Assembly: GCA_963841205.1 (NCBI GenBank)
Contig: CAWJCH010000010.1
Span: forward strand, 186,001-250,000
DNA: 64,000 nucleotides
Direction: 5' to 3'
Source: CAWAWP01 sp963841205
Lineage (GTDB): Bacteria > Chloroflexota > Ktedonobacteria > Ktedonobacterales > JADMIN01
The notes under the pieces are model-generated. The model was given only the letters and a program-made list of their open reading frames with translations. It was not told the origin of the DNA and did no database searches. Positions 52,394 through 60,810 of this stretch are shown one piece after another. The translations under genes were made by a program, and so were the position numbers. The stretch's first letter is position 1. Each line of letters opens with the position of its first letter.

Positions 52394-53767
52394 ATGAGCG
52401 CGACCGAACACGAGATCGCCGCCCAGCCCACGAGGCAGTTCGAGGTTCACGATCCCGCCACCCTCGCCCAGGCCCGTGCCGTGCTCGACGCCTGCCTCAC
52501 CCCCGCTGAGATGGCGCGGGAGGTCGTCGCCGCCGTCCAGCGCAACAAGACCTGGCGCGGCCAGCAATGCCTCAACCTCCTCGCCCCCGAAGCGCCCACC
52601 AGCCCCACCGTCCGCGCGATGCTCGCCGCCGAGGTTGGCACCCGCGCCGCCGAGGGCCACATCGGCCCCGTCAACCGCTGGTTCGCCGGCACCAAGCACA
52701 TCGACGAGATCGAAGCCCTCTGCGTCGAGCTGCTCAAACGAGCCTTCCGCGCCAACTACGCCGATCATCGCCTTGTCGCCAGTATGCTCGGCAACCTCGC
52801 CGTCTACACCGCCCTCTCCGAACCCGGCGACACCATCATGAGCCTGCCGCAGCCCGTCGGCGGCCACTCCAGCAATCGCCCCGACGGACCGGCGGGCGTC
52901 CGCGGCCTCCGCATCGTGGATATCCCCGTCGATCCCGACGAGCTCACCGTCGAGCTGGACCGCTTCGCCGAGGTCGCCCGCGCCGCGCGCCCCAAGGTGG
53001 TCGCCCTCGGCGCCTCGATGACGCTCTTCCCCTTCCCGATCCGCGAGATGGCCGCCCTCGCCGCCGAATGGGGCGGTCGCGTCTACTTCGACGGCGCCCA
53101 CCAGCTCGGCCTCGTCGCCGGCGGCCAATTTCAGGACCCCCTCCGCGAGGGCGCTGCCGTCCTCACCGGCTCTGGGGGCAAGACCTTCAGCGGTCCCCAG
53201 AGCGGCATCCTCGTCTGGGATGACCCCGACCTCACCAAGCCGCTGACCACCGCCGTCTTCCCCGTCCTCGTCGCCACCCATCAGGTCAACCGCGTCGCCG
53301 CGCTGGCCGTCTCCGCCGCCGAGATGATCGCCTATGGCCAGCGGTACATGGCGCAGATCGTCGCCAACGCCCGCGCGCTCGGCGCGGCGCTCGACCGGCA
53401 CGGCATCCCCATGCTCGCGGCGCACAAAGGCTACACCGCCACCCATCAGGTGATCGCCAACGTGCGCCAGCTCGGCGGCGGCCTCGATGTGGCCCATCGC
53501 CTCGCCCGCGCCAACATCATCACCAACAAGAACCTGATCCCCAGCGACCAGCCCGCGGACTGGGATCGCCCCGGCGGCCTGCGCATCGGCACGACCGAGG
53601 TTACGCGCCTGGGCATGCGCGAGCCGCAGATGGAGACCATCGCCGACTTCATCGCCGCCGTGCTCGTCGAGGGCCGCGCCCCCGAAGACCTCGTGAACGA
53701 CGTGGTCGCCTTCCGCGCCCCCTACCAGACCGTCTACTACTGCTTCGAGTCCGGCCTCCCCGCGTGA
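52394..53767 (+). CDS. SHMT-like PLP-dependent enzyme (fold type I)
   Basis: 457 residues, AGGAGG at 52381-52386. The N-terminal segment (KTWRGQQCLNLLAPEAPTSP, HIGPVNRWFAGTKHIDEIEA) and overall course resemble serine hydroxymethyltransferase, with the PLP Lys in LTGSGGKTFSGPQSGILVWD and an Asp-x-x-His motif in RVYFDGAHQLGLVAGG. SHMT proper has the THKT/GPRGG loop, which here is GGKTFSGPQSG, so this is a paralogue and not GlyA. Possible activities are threonine/phenylserine aldolase or a methyl-serine transferase. Cytosolic. Confidence 0.82.
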   Translation: MSATEHEIAAQPTRQFEVHDPATLAQARAVLDACLTPAEMAREVVAAVQRNKTWRGQQCLNLLAPEAPTSPTVRAMLAAEVGTRAAEGHIGPVNRWFAGTKHIDEIEALCVELLKRAFRANYADHRLVASMLGNLAVYTALSEPGDTIMSLPQPVGGHSSNRPDGPAGVRGLRIVDIPVDPDELTVELDRFAEVARAARPKVVALGASMTLFPFPIREMAALAAEWGGRVYFDGAHQLGLVAGGQFQDPLREGAAVLTGSGGKTFSGPQSGILVWDDPDLTKPLTTAVFPVLVATHQVNRVAALAVSAAEMIAYGQRYMAQIVANARALGAALDRHGIPMLAAHKGYTATHQVIANVRQLGGGLDVAHRLARANIITNKNLIPSDQPADWDRPGGLRIGTTEVTRLGMREPQMETIADFIAAVLVEGRAPEDLVNDVVAFRAPYQTVYYCFESGLPA

Positions 53768-54073
53768 TCGCGCTTGGCGCCACACCATCCCGCGAGAGCA
53801 AGAAAGAGTTGGGGGGCACCAACCGCAGAGGAGAAGGGTGAGATCCCCTGAGCGCGGCTTGCTTCCCGCGTCCAGTCCAGGGGGCATCCGATGGTACGTG
53901 CCCCCGACTCGGACCAGGCGCCGGTTCCCCCGCCGGCTTACCGCCGGGCCGTGGTCGCGGCATTGCATTTGGATGCGCTGTCCCTGGTCACCCGCCCGCA
54001 CCTGCTGGCGTTGTGCCTAGCTGCCCTGAGGGCGCGCATACGCTGTAGGGAGGAAAGCCGAGCGTCTGCTCGC
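53768..54073. other. Spacer without supported gene
   Basis: No convincing coding sequence or repeat in this 306-nt gap between the PLP enzyme and the convergent transporter gene. Confidence 0.35.
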
Positions 54074-54853
54074 TCAGGCTGAGGGTGCGGCGGTGCTCCT
54101 GCCTGGGCGCGGTATCGGGATGAGCTCGCGCCCGTGGGCGCTATTGATCACCAGGGCGGCAGAAACGAAGAACGCCAGCAAGGCACTGAGCATGCCCCAG
54201 TAGCCACCGACGATCCGGAGCCAAGTGGTTTGCGGGGTCAGCGCCCAGACGCCCAGAAACGCATGCGTCAGCGCCATCGTGAAGAGGACAGCCGCCAGCC
54301 CCAGATTCTGGCCTAAAGCGGCCAACCCCAGATAGAGCGAGATCAGGCTGAAGGTCAGGACCAGGACGCCATCGACGGAGGCGGGACTGCCCCCGGCGAC
54401 AACGGCCGGCACCAGGCCCACCAGCATCATCCACTGCAGAACGGCCCAGGCGGCATTGAAGGCGCCGAAGGTGGCAAACACCGTGGCCGCTAAGACGTTG
54501 CCGCGCCGGAAGGCCCACATCCCCGCGAGAAAGGAGGCGACCCCGCCGAAGATCAGGGCGACGGGGATGACGATGGCCAGAGCCGCGGGGCTGAACCTGA
54601 ACCAACCGGCATACACGGTGCTAATGGTGAACCGCGCGCTGGCAAATCCGGCCAATCCGAGCGGGATCGGGTCGGCGATGGCCGCCTGCGCCGAGGCTGC
54701 CACCGTGTCGACTTCTTGCCGCGTCACCGGGCCGCGCACCGCGCCGGCCCTGGTCCAATACTCTGCCGGGGTGCTCGTCGTTTGCGGGGCGCGTGGGACG
54801 CGCGCCCGCTCGAAGTCTCTGTCTGATCCAGGGCCGAAGGTGGCTCCTGCCAT
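54074..54853 (-). CDS. AceTr/GPR1-FUN34-YaaH family transporter (SatP-like)
   Basis: 259 residues from the ATG at 54853 (AAAGGAG upstream). After a cytosolic N-terminus of about 75 residues comes DPIPLGLAGFASARFTISTV (family NPxPLGL-like motif), then six helices including GGVASFLAGMWAFRRGNVLA, ATVFATFGAFNAAWAVLQWM and GGYWGMLSALLAFFVSAALV. Known members take up acetate, succinate or ammonium. The long N-terminal tail (PQTTSTPAEYWTRAGAVRGP) is unusual. An acyl-CoA synthetase (34549-36507) is elsewhere in the window and would suit acetate uptake, but the two are not linked. Confidence 0.87.
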   Translation of the reverse strand: MAGATFGPGSDRDFERARVPRAPQTTSTPAEYWTRAGAVRGPVTRQEVDTVAASAQAAIADPIPLGLAGFASARFTISTVYAGWFRFSPAALAIVIPVALIFGGVASFLAGMWAFRRGNVLAATVFATFGAFNAAWAVLQWMMLVGLVPAVVAGGSPASVDGVLVLTFSLISLYLGLAALGQNLGLAAVLFTMALTHAFLGVWALTPQTTWLRIVGGYWGMLSALLAFFVSAALVINSAHGRELIPIPRPGRSTAAPSA

Positions 54854-55130
54854 GCCTGGCTCCTTTCTTCCTACGAGAGGGGTGATTGATGAGGCCGATG
54901 GGAGGCTTCTCCTAAGGTGCTGTCGTTCGGTGGTGCTGCCAAGACCTGCTCGACCTGATGCGCTGCGGCACGCGAAGGGCCACTCGTACCCAGGAGGACA
55001 GTGTGGCCGGAGAGGCTTACCAGAGCGCTGCACTGGGTGACACGTTGCTTACGATGCGCTGCGCGCGGCATCTGTCATGAGGGGCCTCGGCCGCATTCCG
55101 GCGAGTAAGGAAACGCCCTCAAGGAGTTGC

Positions 55131-55325
55131 ATGAGCACGCCATCGCAGCCCAACTATCGGATCGGCAAGATCTGCTACCTCGAGATTCCAGCCATCGAGG
55201 CCCCTTTCGGCCCCCGGCCTGCGCAGGCGGGCTTCGCGATGGAACGCTCCTCGGCGCGGGTTCACCCTCCGGCTACCCTGACAGAAACTAGCCCGCCGCA
55301 AGCCGCCGTCCCTCATGAACATTGA
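55131..55325 (+). pseudogene. Truncated VOC/glyoxalase-like gene start
   Basis: The first ~20 residues (MSTPSQPNYRIGKICYLEIP, continuing AIEAP) match the opening strand of VOC (glyoxalase/bleomycin-resistance) proteins. The similarity then ends abruptly and a low-complexity tail runs to a stop at 55325, just before the IS630 end. It is most likely the remnant of a gene damaged by insertion or deletion. The rest of 54854-55341 holds nothing recognised. Confidence 0.5.
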
Positions 55326-55327
55326 CG

Positions 55328-56538
55328 ACCAAAGCGGGTAATCACGCGCTACGGAGGACGTACGCCAGATGGCCATCACCGATGAGGCCAGTGTAGCGGA
55401 GCAAAGCCTGCGAGCCCGAGGCAAACTGATCCAAGAAGGCGTTGACGCGCGCCCGCAGCGTGCGCCAGTCGTCGGTCAGGTGGTGCAGCTTCAGCACGTC
55501 CTGACGCAGCCAGCGCCAGAGCTTCTCGATGGGATTGAGCCAGGGGGCGTAGGTCGGCAGCCACACCGGTTCGAGCCGTGGCAAGGCCGCCAACACCGCC
55601 TGGACGTCGTCATGGTGGTGAATGGACCAGTTGTCCTGGACCAGGTAGACGCGCTCGACCCCGGCGTAGGTCTGGTCCAGTTGCTGATAGAAAGCGGCCA
55701 CCTGCCGGCGGCCGACCAGGTAGTTGTCCAGGTAGTGCACCTGGCCGGTCAGCGCGTTGAGCGCGCCGATGAGGCGCTGTTGGCGGTTCGTGGGGCCGGC
55801 GCAGCGGGCCAGCGTCGGGGCCGCGGGAGCGCCCAGCATCCAGTCGGGCGCGGCCTCCGGCCAGCGGTAATAGCCCATCTCGTCGACGAACACCAGGGCA
55901 ATGGCCCCCGGCTCCCGCGCCGCGGCCCGCAGGCAGCGCTCCAGGTGCGCGACCTTGGGCAGGTAGTCCGGGTCGGGGCTGTACTGCTGGAGGCGAGCCA
56001 TGCGCAGCCGCAGTCGGCAGCGCTGCAGCACCCGCCAGATCCCGCTCAGACTGTAGGGGGCCATGGCGGGGACCGAGACGCGGATGGTGCGCAGCGTCCA
56101 GCGACTGGGCGGCGGGCTACTCGCCGTCGCTCCCGCCTCCTGGCGTGCGGCCTCGCCTGGTGGCTGATGCAGCCGCTGCACGAGGGCCTCCTTCTGCGCG
56201 GGGTCGAAGACGCCTCCGGCGATTCCCGCCCTGCACATGCGCGAGCAGGCCCGCCAGCCCATCGGCTTGGTAGTGGGCCAGCCAGCCGTACACCGTATCG
56301 GGCTGCCGCCGTTTCAGGAGTCCCTGGCGGGCGACCGCATACGGGGCGGTGCCCTGGGCGATCTTCAGCAGCGCGGCGCACCGCTCCCGCACATACGGAC
56401 GCGGGTTATGGTCCCGGTGGGTCTCCAACTCCTGCTGCTGCTCCCAACTCAACGCTACCATCCGCCGCGAAGCCATCTTACCTACCTCCTGCTCGGTCTG
56501 CGTGCCTGGCTTTACTTCATCACTACCCGTTTTGCTTG
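55328..56538 (-). mobile_element. IS630-family insertion sequence
   Basis: Imperfect terminal inverted repeats (aaagcgggtaatcacg near 55331 and its counterpart aaaacgggtagtgatg read from 56536) enclose a DDE transposase gene. IS630 elements duplicate TA on insertion; I could not confirm a target duplication. Confidence 0.65.
55342..56476 (-). pseudogene. IS630 transposase, frameshifted
   Basis: The ATG at 56476 follows GGAGGTAGG. The N-terminal HTH part (VALSWEQQQELETHRDHNPR, then LLKIAQGTAPYAVARQGLLK) is in one frame up to about 56215. The DDE part (VFVDEMGYYRWPEAAPDWML with the first Asp, VYLVQDNWSIHHHDDVQAVL with the second, LPTYAPWLNPIEKLWRWLRQ with the Glu) is in another. Joining them needs a +1 (or -2) shift, with no A-run or other slippery site of the sort used for programmed -1 shifts. 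All three catalytic residues are present. Probably inactive. Confidence 0.85.
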
Positions 56539-56641
56539 TCAAACTTCATCAGGGCGTGCGGTTAGGCGGGCGTCTCGTGGATTGAGCCCGAAGTCCGGTT
56601 GCCTTTCCGCTTCTGCCCGCTTGTTCGAGAATATCTGGTAG

Positions 56642-56914
56642 GACACTATTGCACCTTGCCAATCGAATGCTGTTTGCCGGTTCCCTGGTAAGTCGTTCCC
56701 ACGGGGAAAAGCAGCAACGCGCCTTGGACGAGGTGCGTTCCGCTTGAGCCAGAGTTTTTCTCGAGAGCCTAGCTCGCCTGGCGATGGAGTCAACGTGCCC
56801 TAGGCGGGGGCACCGCCTTCAGGCGCTAAGCCGCAGGGATGGATACAATCATCCCATCAGACGGTTAGCCTGAGAACCCATGGGGCTTGAGCCCCCATGG
56901 AGTGCCAGTCCCCT
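56642..56914 (-). ncRNA. Structured mobile repeat, copy 2 (omega-RNA/HEARO-like candidate)
   Basis: Inverse copy of 49663-49929. Read on the minus strand it starts with 'actccatgggggctcaagcc' and carries the same conserved loops. Its edge touches the end of the BON-domain gene (56913). No HNH or TnpB-type ORF is attached to it. The two copies are inverted and 6.7 kb apart, with five genes between. Confidence 0.5.
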
Positions 56915-57848
56915 ACTCCGTCACTGTCGCCTTCACCACGATATCGTTCACCACCCCACGCACGCCGGGGATGCGCTTGGCGATATCCTCCGCCTGATAG
57001 CGCGTCTTCGAGTCCGGCGCCTCGCCGCGCAGGACGATCAGCGCGTGCTCACTCAGCACATTAATATAGTCCAGCCCCTTCGCCGCCAGCGCCTCCTCCA
57101 CCTCCCCCTTCAAATCTTCCAGGTACAGCAGATGATCGGCCACCTCCACCACGCCCGGCGTGCCCATCAGCTCCGCGATCGCCTGGCTCCCCTCGGCGAG
57201 CAGCGCCACGCGGCCATAGAGCGAAACGCGCCCCGCCTCCACCTCGACGTTCATGTCCTGGTGGCGGTGTTGGCTGTACGAGTAGTTGTTGATCGAGTGG
57301 ACGTTCCGCGCGATCGTCTCGCGCGCCCCGCGCAAAATCACCTCATCCGGCAAGAACAGCGGCAGACTCCCATACTCCGCCGGATCGATACGCAGTTCGA
57401 GCTGCGCCTCGGCGCGGTCGCCGTGTTCCACATACTCGCCCAGCACCAGCGCCTGCACCGGCGCCACCACCGGCTGCCGCCGCAACCCGCTCCCCGGCAG
57501 CCCCACCACGACGAAATGCGTCGCGTAGTCCACGCCCTTCTCGTCCTTGTTCATCACGCGCACGCCCAACAGGCCAACCTCCGCACGGCCTCGCTTGCCC
57601 TCGTGCAGCAGCCCCAGCACCGTCGCCCGCGTCAGCACGAAGTGCGGCCCCGCCCCATCCGCGGCCGGCGCCGCCTCGTCGCAGGCTGCGCGCCACATCG
57701 GCCCCTCGGAATAGAGGCGCACCGCCGCGCAGACCAGATGCTCCGGCCCCTGCAGCGGCTTGATCGCCGGTGGCCAGTGCTCCACATCCTCGTGGCCGCG
57801 AGTCGTGCGCAGATAGTAATAGCGGACGGGCCCTGTGACGACGTCCAT
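56913..57848 (-). CDS. BON-domain protein
   Basis: 311 residues. The N-terminal half (YYYLRTTRGHEDVEHWPPAI, and HFVVVGLPGSGLRRQPVVAP) is of unknown fold. The C-terminal half contains two BON-like repeats: MNVEVEAGRVSLYGRVALLA with IAELMGTPGVVEVADHLLYL, and NVLSEHALIVLRGEAPDSKT with IAKRIPGVRGVVNDIVVKA. BON domains bind membranes or phospholipids. No signal peptide or membrane helix, so it is cytosolic or peripheral. Unrelated neighbours. Confidence 0.78.
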   Translation of the reverse strand: MDVVTGPVRYYYLRTTRGHEDVEHWPPAIKPLQGPEHLVCAAVRLYSEGPMWRAACDEAAPAADGAGPHFVLTRATVLGLLHEGKRGRAEVGLLGVRVMNKDEKGVDYATHFVVVGLPGSGLRRQPVVAPVQALVLGEYVEHGDRAEAQLELRIDPAEYGSLPLFLPDEVILRGARETIARNVHSINNYSYSQHRHQDMNVEVEAGRVSLYGRVALLAEGSQAIAELMGTPGVVEVADHLLYLEDLKGEVEEALAAKGLDYINVLSEHALIVLRGEAPDSKTRYQAEDIAKRIPGVRGVVNDIVVKATVTE

Positions 57849-58090
57849 GACGGTTCCTTTCGGCAGGCGCAGTGTGGCAATTTAGGCGTATCTTACCGCG
57901 CACAGCCGAGTTCGCGCCAGACATCTTCCACCGCGACCCAGGGCCGCTGATTGGTCCCGCATGATTCGGGTCCGCGCCGGCGGTCCTCGCGGTCGCGGGC
58001 CCCCCACGGGCAATCTCACTCGCCGGCCCACCGTTTATCGACCTTGAATTACACCGACTTCGGGCCCGCCGTCACGACCAAACTACCCCG

Positions 58091-58798
58091 CTATCGCGCC
58101 TCGAATGAGAGGTTGCCAGCGTCCACCGTCGCGCGCAGCTTCGCCCCGCGCGATGCGCCCAGCGTCCCCGACGCCGAGGCCGAGGCAAAGTGGCGGCTCA
58201 CGCCGATCTGCCCGACGCCGCTGTGGATCGACCCAGCGATGGTCCGCGCCTCGACGGCGATGCCCGCGTCGACTGGGAAGGCGAAGCGTGCGTTGCCAGC
58301 GTTGACGGTGGCATCCAGCGAGGCGTCCTCGGCCAGCGTGCCGCGTAGCGTCAAGTTGCCCGCGTTGACCGAGAGCCGCGACGCGCCGCCAATTGTCACG
58401 TCGACCAGGTCGAGATTGCCCGCGTTGACCTCGGCGCGCACGCCGCCGCGCGTGTCGCTCATCCGCATGTTGCCCGCGTTGAGCCGCAGGTCCAGCTCGA
58501 CAAGCTCCGGCGCCGTGATGTCGAGATCGACCGTGATCTGCTTGAAGAGCGACCAATCCACGCCGCGCTCGGTCGTGAGACGCACCGTATCGCCCACCTG
58601 CGTCACCTCGACGTGCAACCGCTCCAGATCGGCCTCGCTCGCGCTGCCCAACAGGCCGCGGGCGCGCTTCGTCACCACCACGCGCACCTGCCCCGCGGGA
58701 CCCTTGGCGATGGTAACATTGCCCGCGCGGTTCCGCACGTCGAGCTGCGCCCGCTCGCCCACGCTGAATTCATGGCTCTCGGTGATCGTCGCGCTCAT
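58091..58798 (-). CDS. DUF4097-type beta-repeat protein
   Basis: 235 residues from the ATG at 58798 (AAGGAG upstream). Starts MSATITESHEFSVGERAQLD, then VRNRAGNVTIAKGPAGQVRV. Six or more copies of a VNAGN/LNAGN motif (LRLNAGNMRMSDTRGGVRAE, VNAGNLDLVDVTIGGASRLS, VNAGNLTLRGTLAEDASLDA) form a solenoid pattern, as in DUF4097/GIN proteins. No export signal. Function unknown; related in pattern to the C-terminal half of the MarR fusion at 39536. Confidence 0.82.
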   Translation of the reverse strand: MSATITESHEFSVGERAQLDVRNRAGNVTIAKGPAGQVRVVVTKRARGLLGSASEADLERLHVEVTQVGDTVRLTTERGVDWSLFKQITVDLDITAPELVELDLRLNAGNMRMSDTRGGVRAEVNAGNLDLVDVTIGGASRLSVNAGNLTLRGTLAEDASLDATVNAGNARFAFPVDAGIAVEARTIAGSIHSGVGQIGVSRHFASASASGTLGASRGAKLRATVDAGNLSFEAR

Positions 58799-59022
58799 TA
58801 GATGCTCCTTTGCGCCGCAATGCGCCCGCTCGTACGCGTTACCCCTGGCCTGGTAATGCCGTATGCACGCCTCGGAATCCGCCGCGACCATCTGGCCGGC
58901 CATCGGCTACAATGACAACACTCCAGCGCAACGGTGGGCAGGCGTTTCGCATACTATCTAGTCGGTATACAAATACTACTTGACGCGGAGGCGAGTGTCA
59001 AGGCGTGGAAGGCGAGCAGCAG

Positions 59023-60411
59023 CTACGTATTGCCGGACGCGGAGTCGTCGGGCTCGCCGTGGCCGTCGGCGGTGCCGGAGGTGTTCGAGCGAGTGGATGG
59101 AGGCCGTTGCGGCTTGGCGGAGACGCCGAAGCGGGCTCGCAGCGCCGCCCGCCAGCCGCCCTGCGAGGCGCTCTCGCCCTCGTCGGCGCCGCTGGTCCAC
59201 ATCAGCGGACCCTCCCGGCGCTCGGCCGAGGCGGTTGGGCGTGGCCGACGCGGCGCGGTGACGCCGGTGAGCGACTCCGTGGCGAGCTTCGCCGCCTGCC
59301 GCACGTCGTAGACCGCGTCATCGAGCAGGGGGCGCACGAGCTTGATGGCGCTGCGATCGTGGAGACGGCCGATGCCGCGCGCCGCCCCCGCGCGCTCCTC
59401 GGAGGCGGGCGAGGCGAGGTATGGGCGCAGGTCGGGCGCCAGCCGCGTCAGGTCGAGGTCGGTAATCAGCCGCATCACGCGCGAGCGCTGATTGGGGTGC
59501 CGCACGACGGCGAGGGCGACGCGCAGCGCCTCTCCCTGCGCCGCCGCGTCGTCGGCGATGCCGGCCTCCGCCACGGCCAACGCCGCTGCCTTGGGGCGCG
59601 AGCCTTCGAGGTACGGGCGGATCCACTCGGCCACGGGCGGCGGCGTCTCGGCGCCGGCGGTCTCGTGGAGCGCGACGGCCCACGAGTAGTGCATGGTGAG
59701 CCAGCCGTAGAGGGCGAAGGTCGTCTCGGCGTCGCGCGCGGCGTAGGCGATCATCGCCGGGTTGAGCGGGCGCCGCGACCAGTCCGCGCGCTGCCACGAT
59801 TTATCGAGTCGGATGCCGCAGGCGCGCTGGAGCATCGCCTGCAAGCCCGACTCGCGTTGCCCGAAGATCGAGCGACTGACGGCCTCGAGGTCGAGGGTGT
59901 TCTGGGCGACGAGGTCGCGCGTGGCGAGCACCCGCGCGTCGGCGCCGATGCCGTGGAACAGCTTGAGGATGCCATGGTCGGCGAAGAGCGGCTCGAGCGG
60001 CGTCAGGTCACTTAGGCGCTGGGCGTCGATGACGTAGGAGGTGTCGTAGTCGTCGTCGGCGGCGAGCTGCAGCACCGCGAGGCGGTGGGCTGGCTCGTCT
60101 GGCGTGCGCACGCGAGGCTGGCTGAACTCGGCATCCAGCGCGATGACCCGCGCTGAGCGCAGGTGGGCGGCGGCCTTGGCCAATTCAGCGGGGCGCTCGA
60201 CGTAGACGCGGTGCGACCAGACGGGCGCCGGCGCTGGCGGGGCGGCCTCGCCACGATAGCCGGTGTCTTCGGCGGCAACGGCGGCGGGCGCATCGCGGCG
60301 AGGGGTGTGGCCTGCCGGGGCCTGGCGGCGTGACGATGAACGCTCCGCATCGCGGCCCTGCCGGTCGCTTCTCACCATGACTTTCCCGTCCTGATTCCCA
60401 CCGTTCGCCAT
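59023..60411 (-). CDS. RNase D-like 3'-5' exonuclease with HEAT repeats
   Basis: 462 residues. Residues about 65-250 form a DEDDy exonuclease: VIALDAEFSQPRVRTPDEPA (Asp and Glu), LKLFHGIGADARVLATRDLV (Asp) and AMIAYAARDAETTFALYGWL (Asp and Tyr). Next comes the HRDC-like RNase D segment (RRPLNPAMIAYAARDAE begins it), then HEAT-like repeats (VRHPNQRSRVMRLITDLDLT, ERAGAARGIGRLHDRSAIKL, DAVYDVRQAAKLATESLTGV) that replace the usual RNase D C-terminus. Long charged N- and C-terminal tails. Probably a nuclease with a protein-binding HEAT tail; the substrate is unknown. Confidence 0.85.
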   Translation of the reverse strand: MANGGNQDGKVMVRSDRQGRDAERSSSRRQAPAGHTPRRDAPAAVAAEDTGYRGEAAPPAPAPVWSHRVYVERPAELAKAAAHLRSARVIALDAEFSQPRVRTPDEPAHRLAVLQLAADDDYDTSYVIDAQRLSDLTPLEPLFADHGILKLFHGIGADARVLATRDLVAQNTLDLEAVSRSIFGQRESGLQAMLQRACGIRLDKSWQRADWSRRPLNPAMIAYAARDAETTFALYGWLTMHYSWAVALHETAGAETPPPVAEWIRPYLEGSRPKAAALAVAEAGIADDAAAQGEALRVALAVVRHPNQRSRVMRLITDLDLTRLAPDLRPYLASPASEERAGAARGIGRLHDRSAIKLVRPLLDDAVYDVRQAAKLATESLTGVTAPRRPRPTASAERREGPLMWTSGADEGESASQGGWRAALRARFGVSAKPQRPPSTRSNTSGTADGHGEPDDSASGNT

Positions 60412-60810
60412 TGCCCTACAGTATACGCCGCGACGCGTGCGGATGCCCATTTGGGCATGTGACCCGCCCACTGGAAGGACTCGCGAGCTGCCGGGCACGC
60501 GTTTGGCCAAATTGGGCAGAAACGGCAGTACCGATCGGCTCGTAGTTCGTTACAGGTATTAGGGGGCGATCTGCGCCTGTGCCGGGGTCCTATGCGGATT
60601 TGGCCCCGTTGACCGCAGGACGCCGGTTTGCTACACTTCTCGGGTATTGCCGAGCGCTCCTCACCTATTTGGCACTGCACCGCGCCGCACGGATCTTGAC
60701 CTACGGCACGCGCGGGCGCCACGGCATCATCCACCGCTCGGCGGTATCGCTCACATTCCTACCGGTATCATCGCTTATCATCGCTCGATTTGAAGGAGGC
60801 GCCGCGTTTA
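60412..60810. other. Spacer with a GGCAGAAACGGCA motif and a small hairpin
   Basis: Contains tgcccatttgggca (perfect small dyad near 60447-60460), the motif gggcagaaacggca (60515-60528), and a leader for the Ig-like protein ending with AAGGAGG at 60793-60799. No gene supported. Confidence 0.4.

Noticed and set aside
55342..56476. Programmed -1 frameshift in the IS630 transposase
   Set aside because: The two frames are related by +1/-2 rather than -1 and I see no A-rich slippery site in the overlap.
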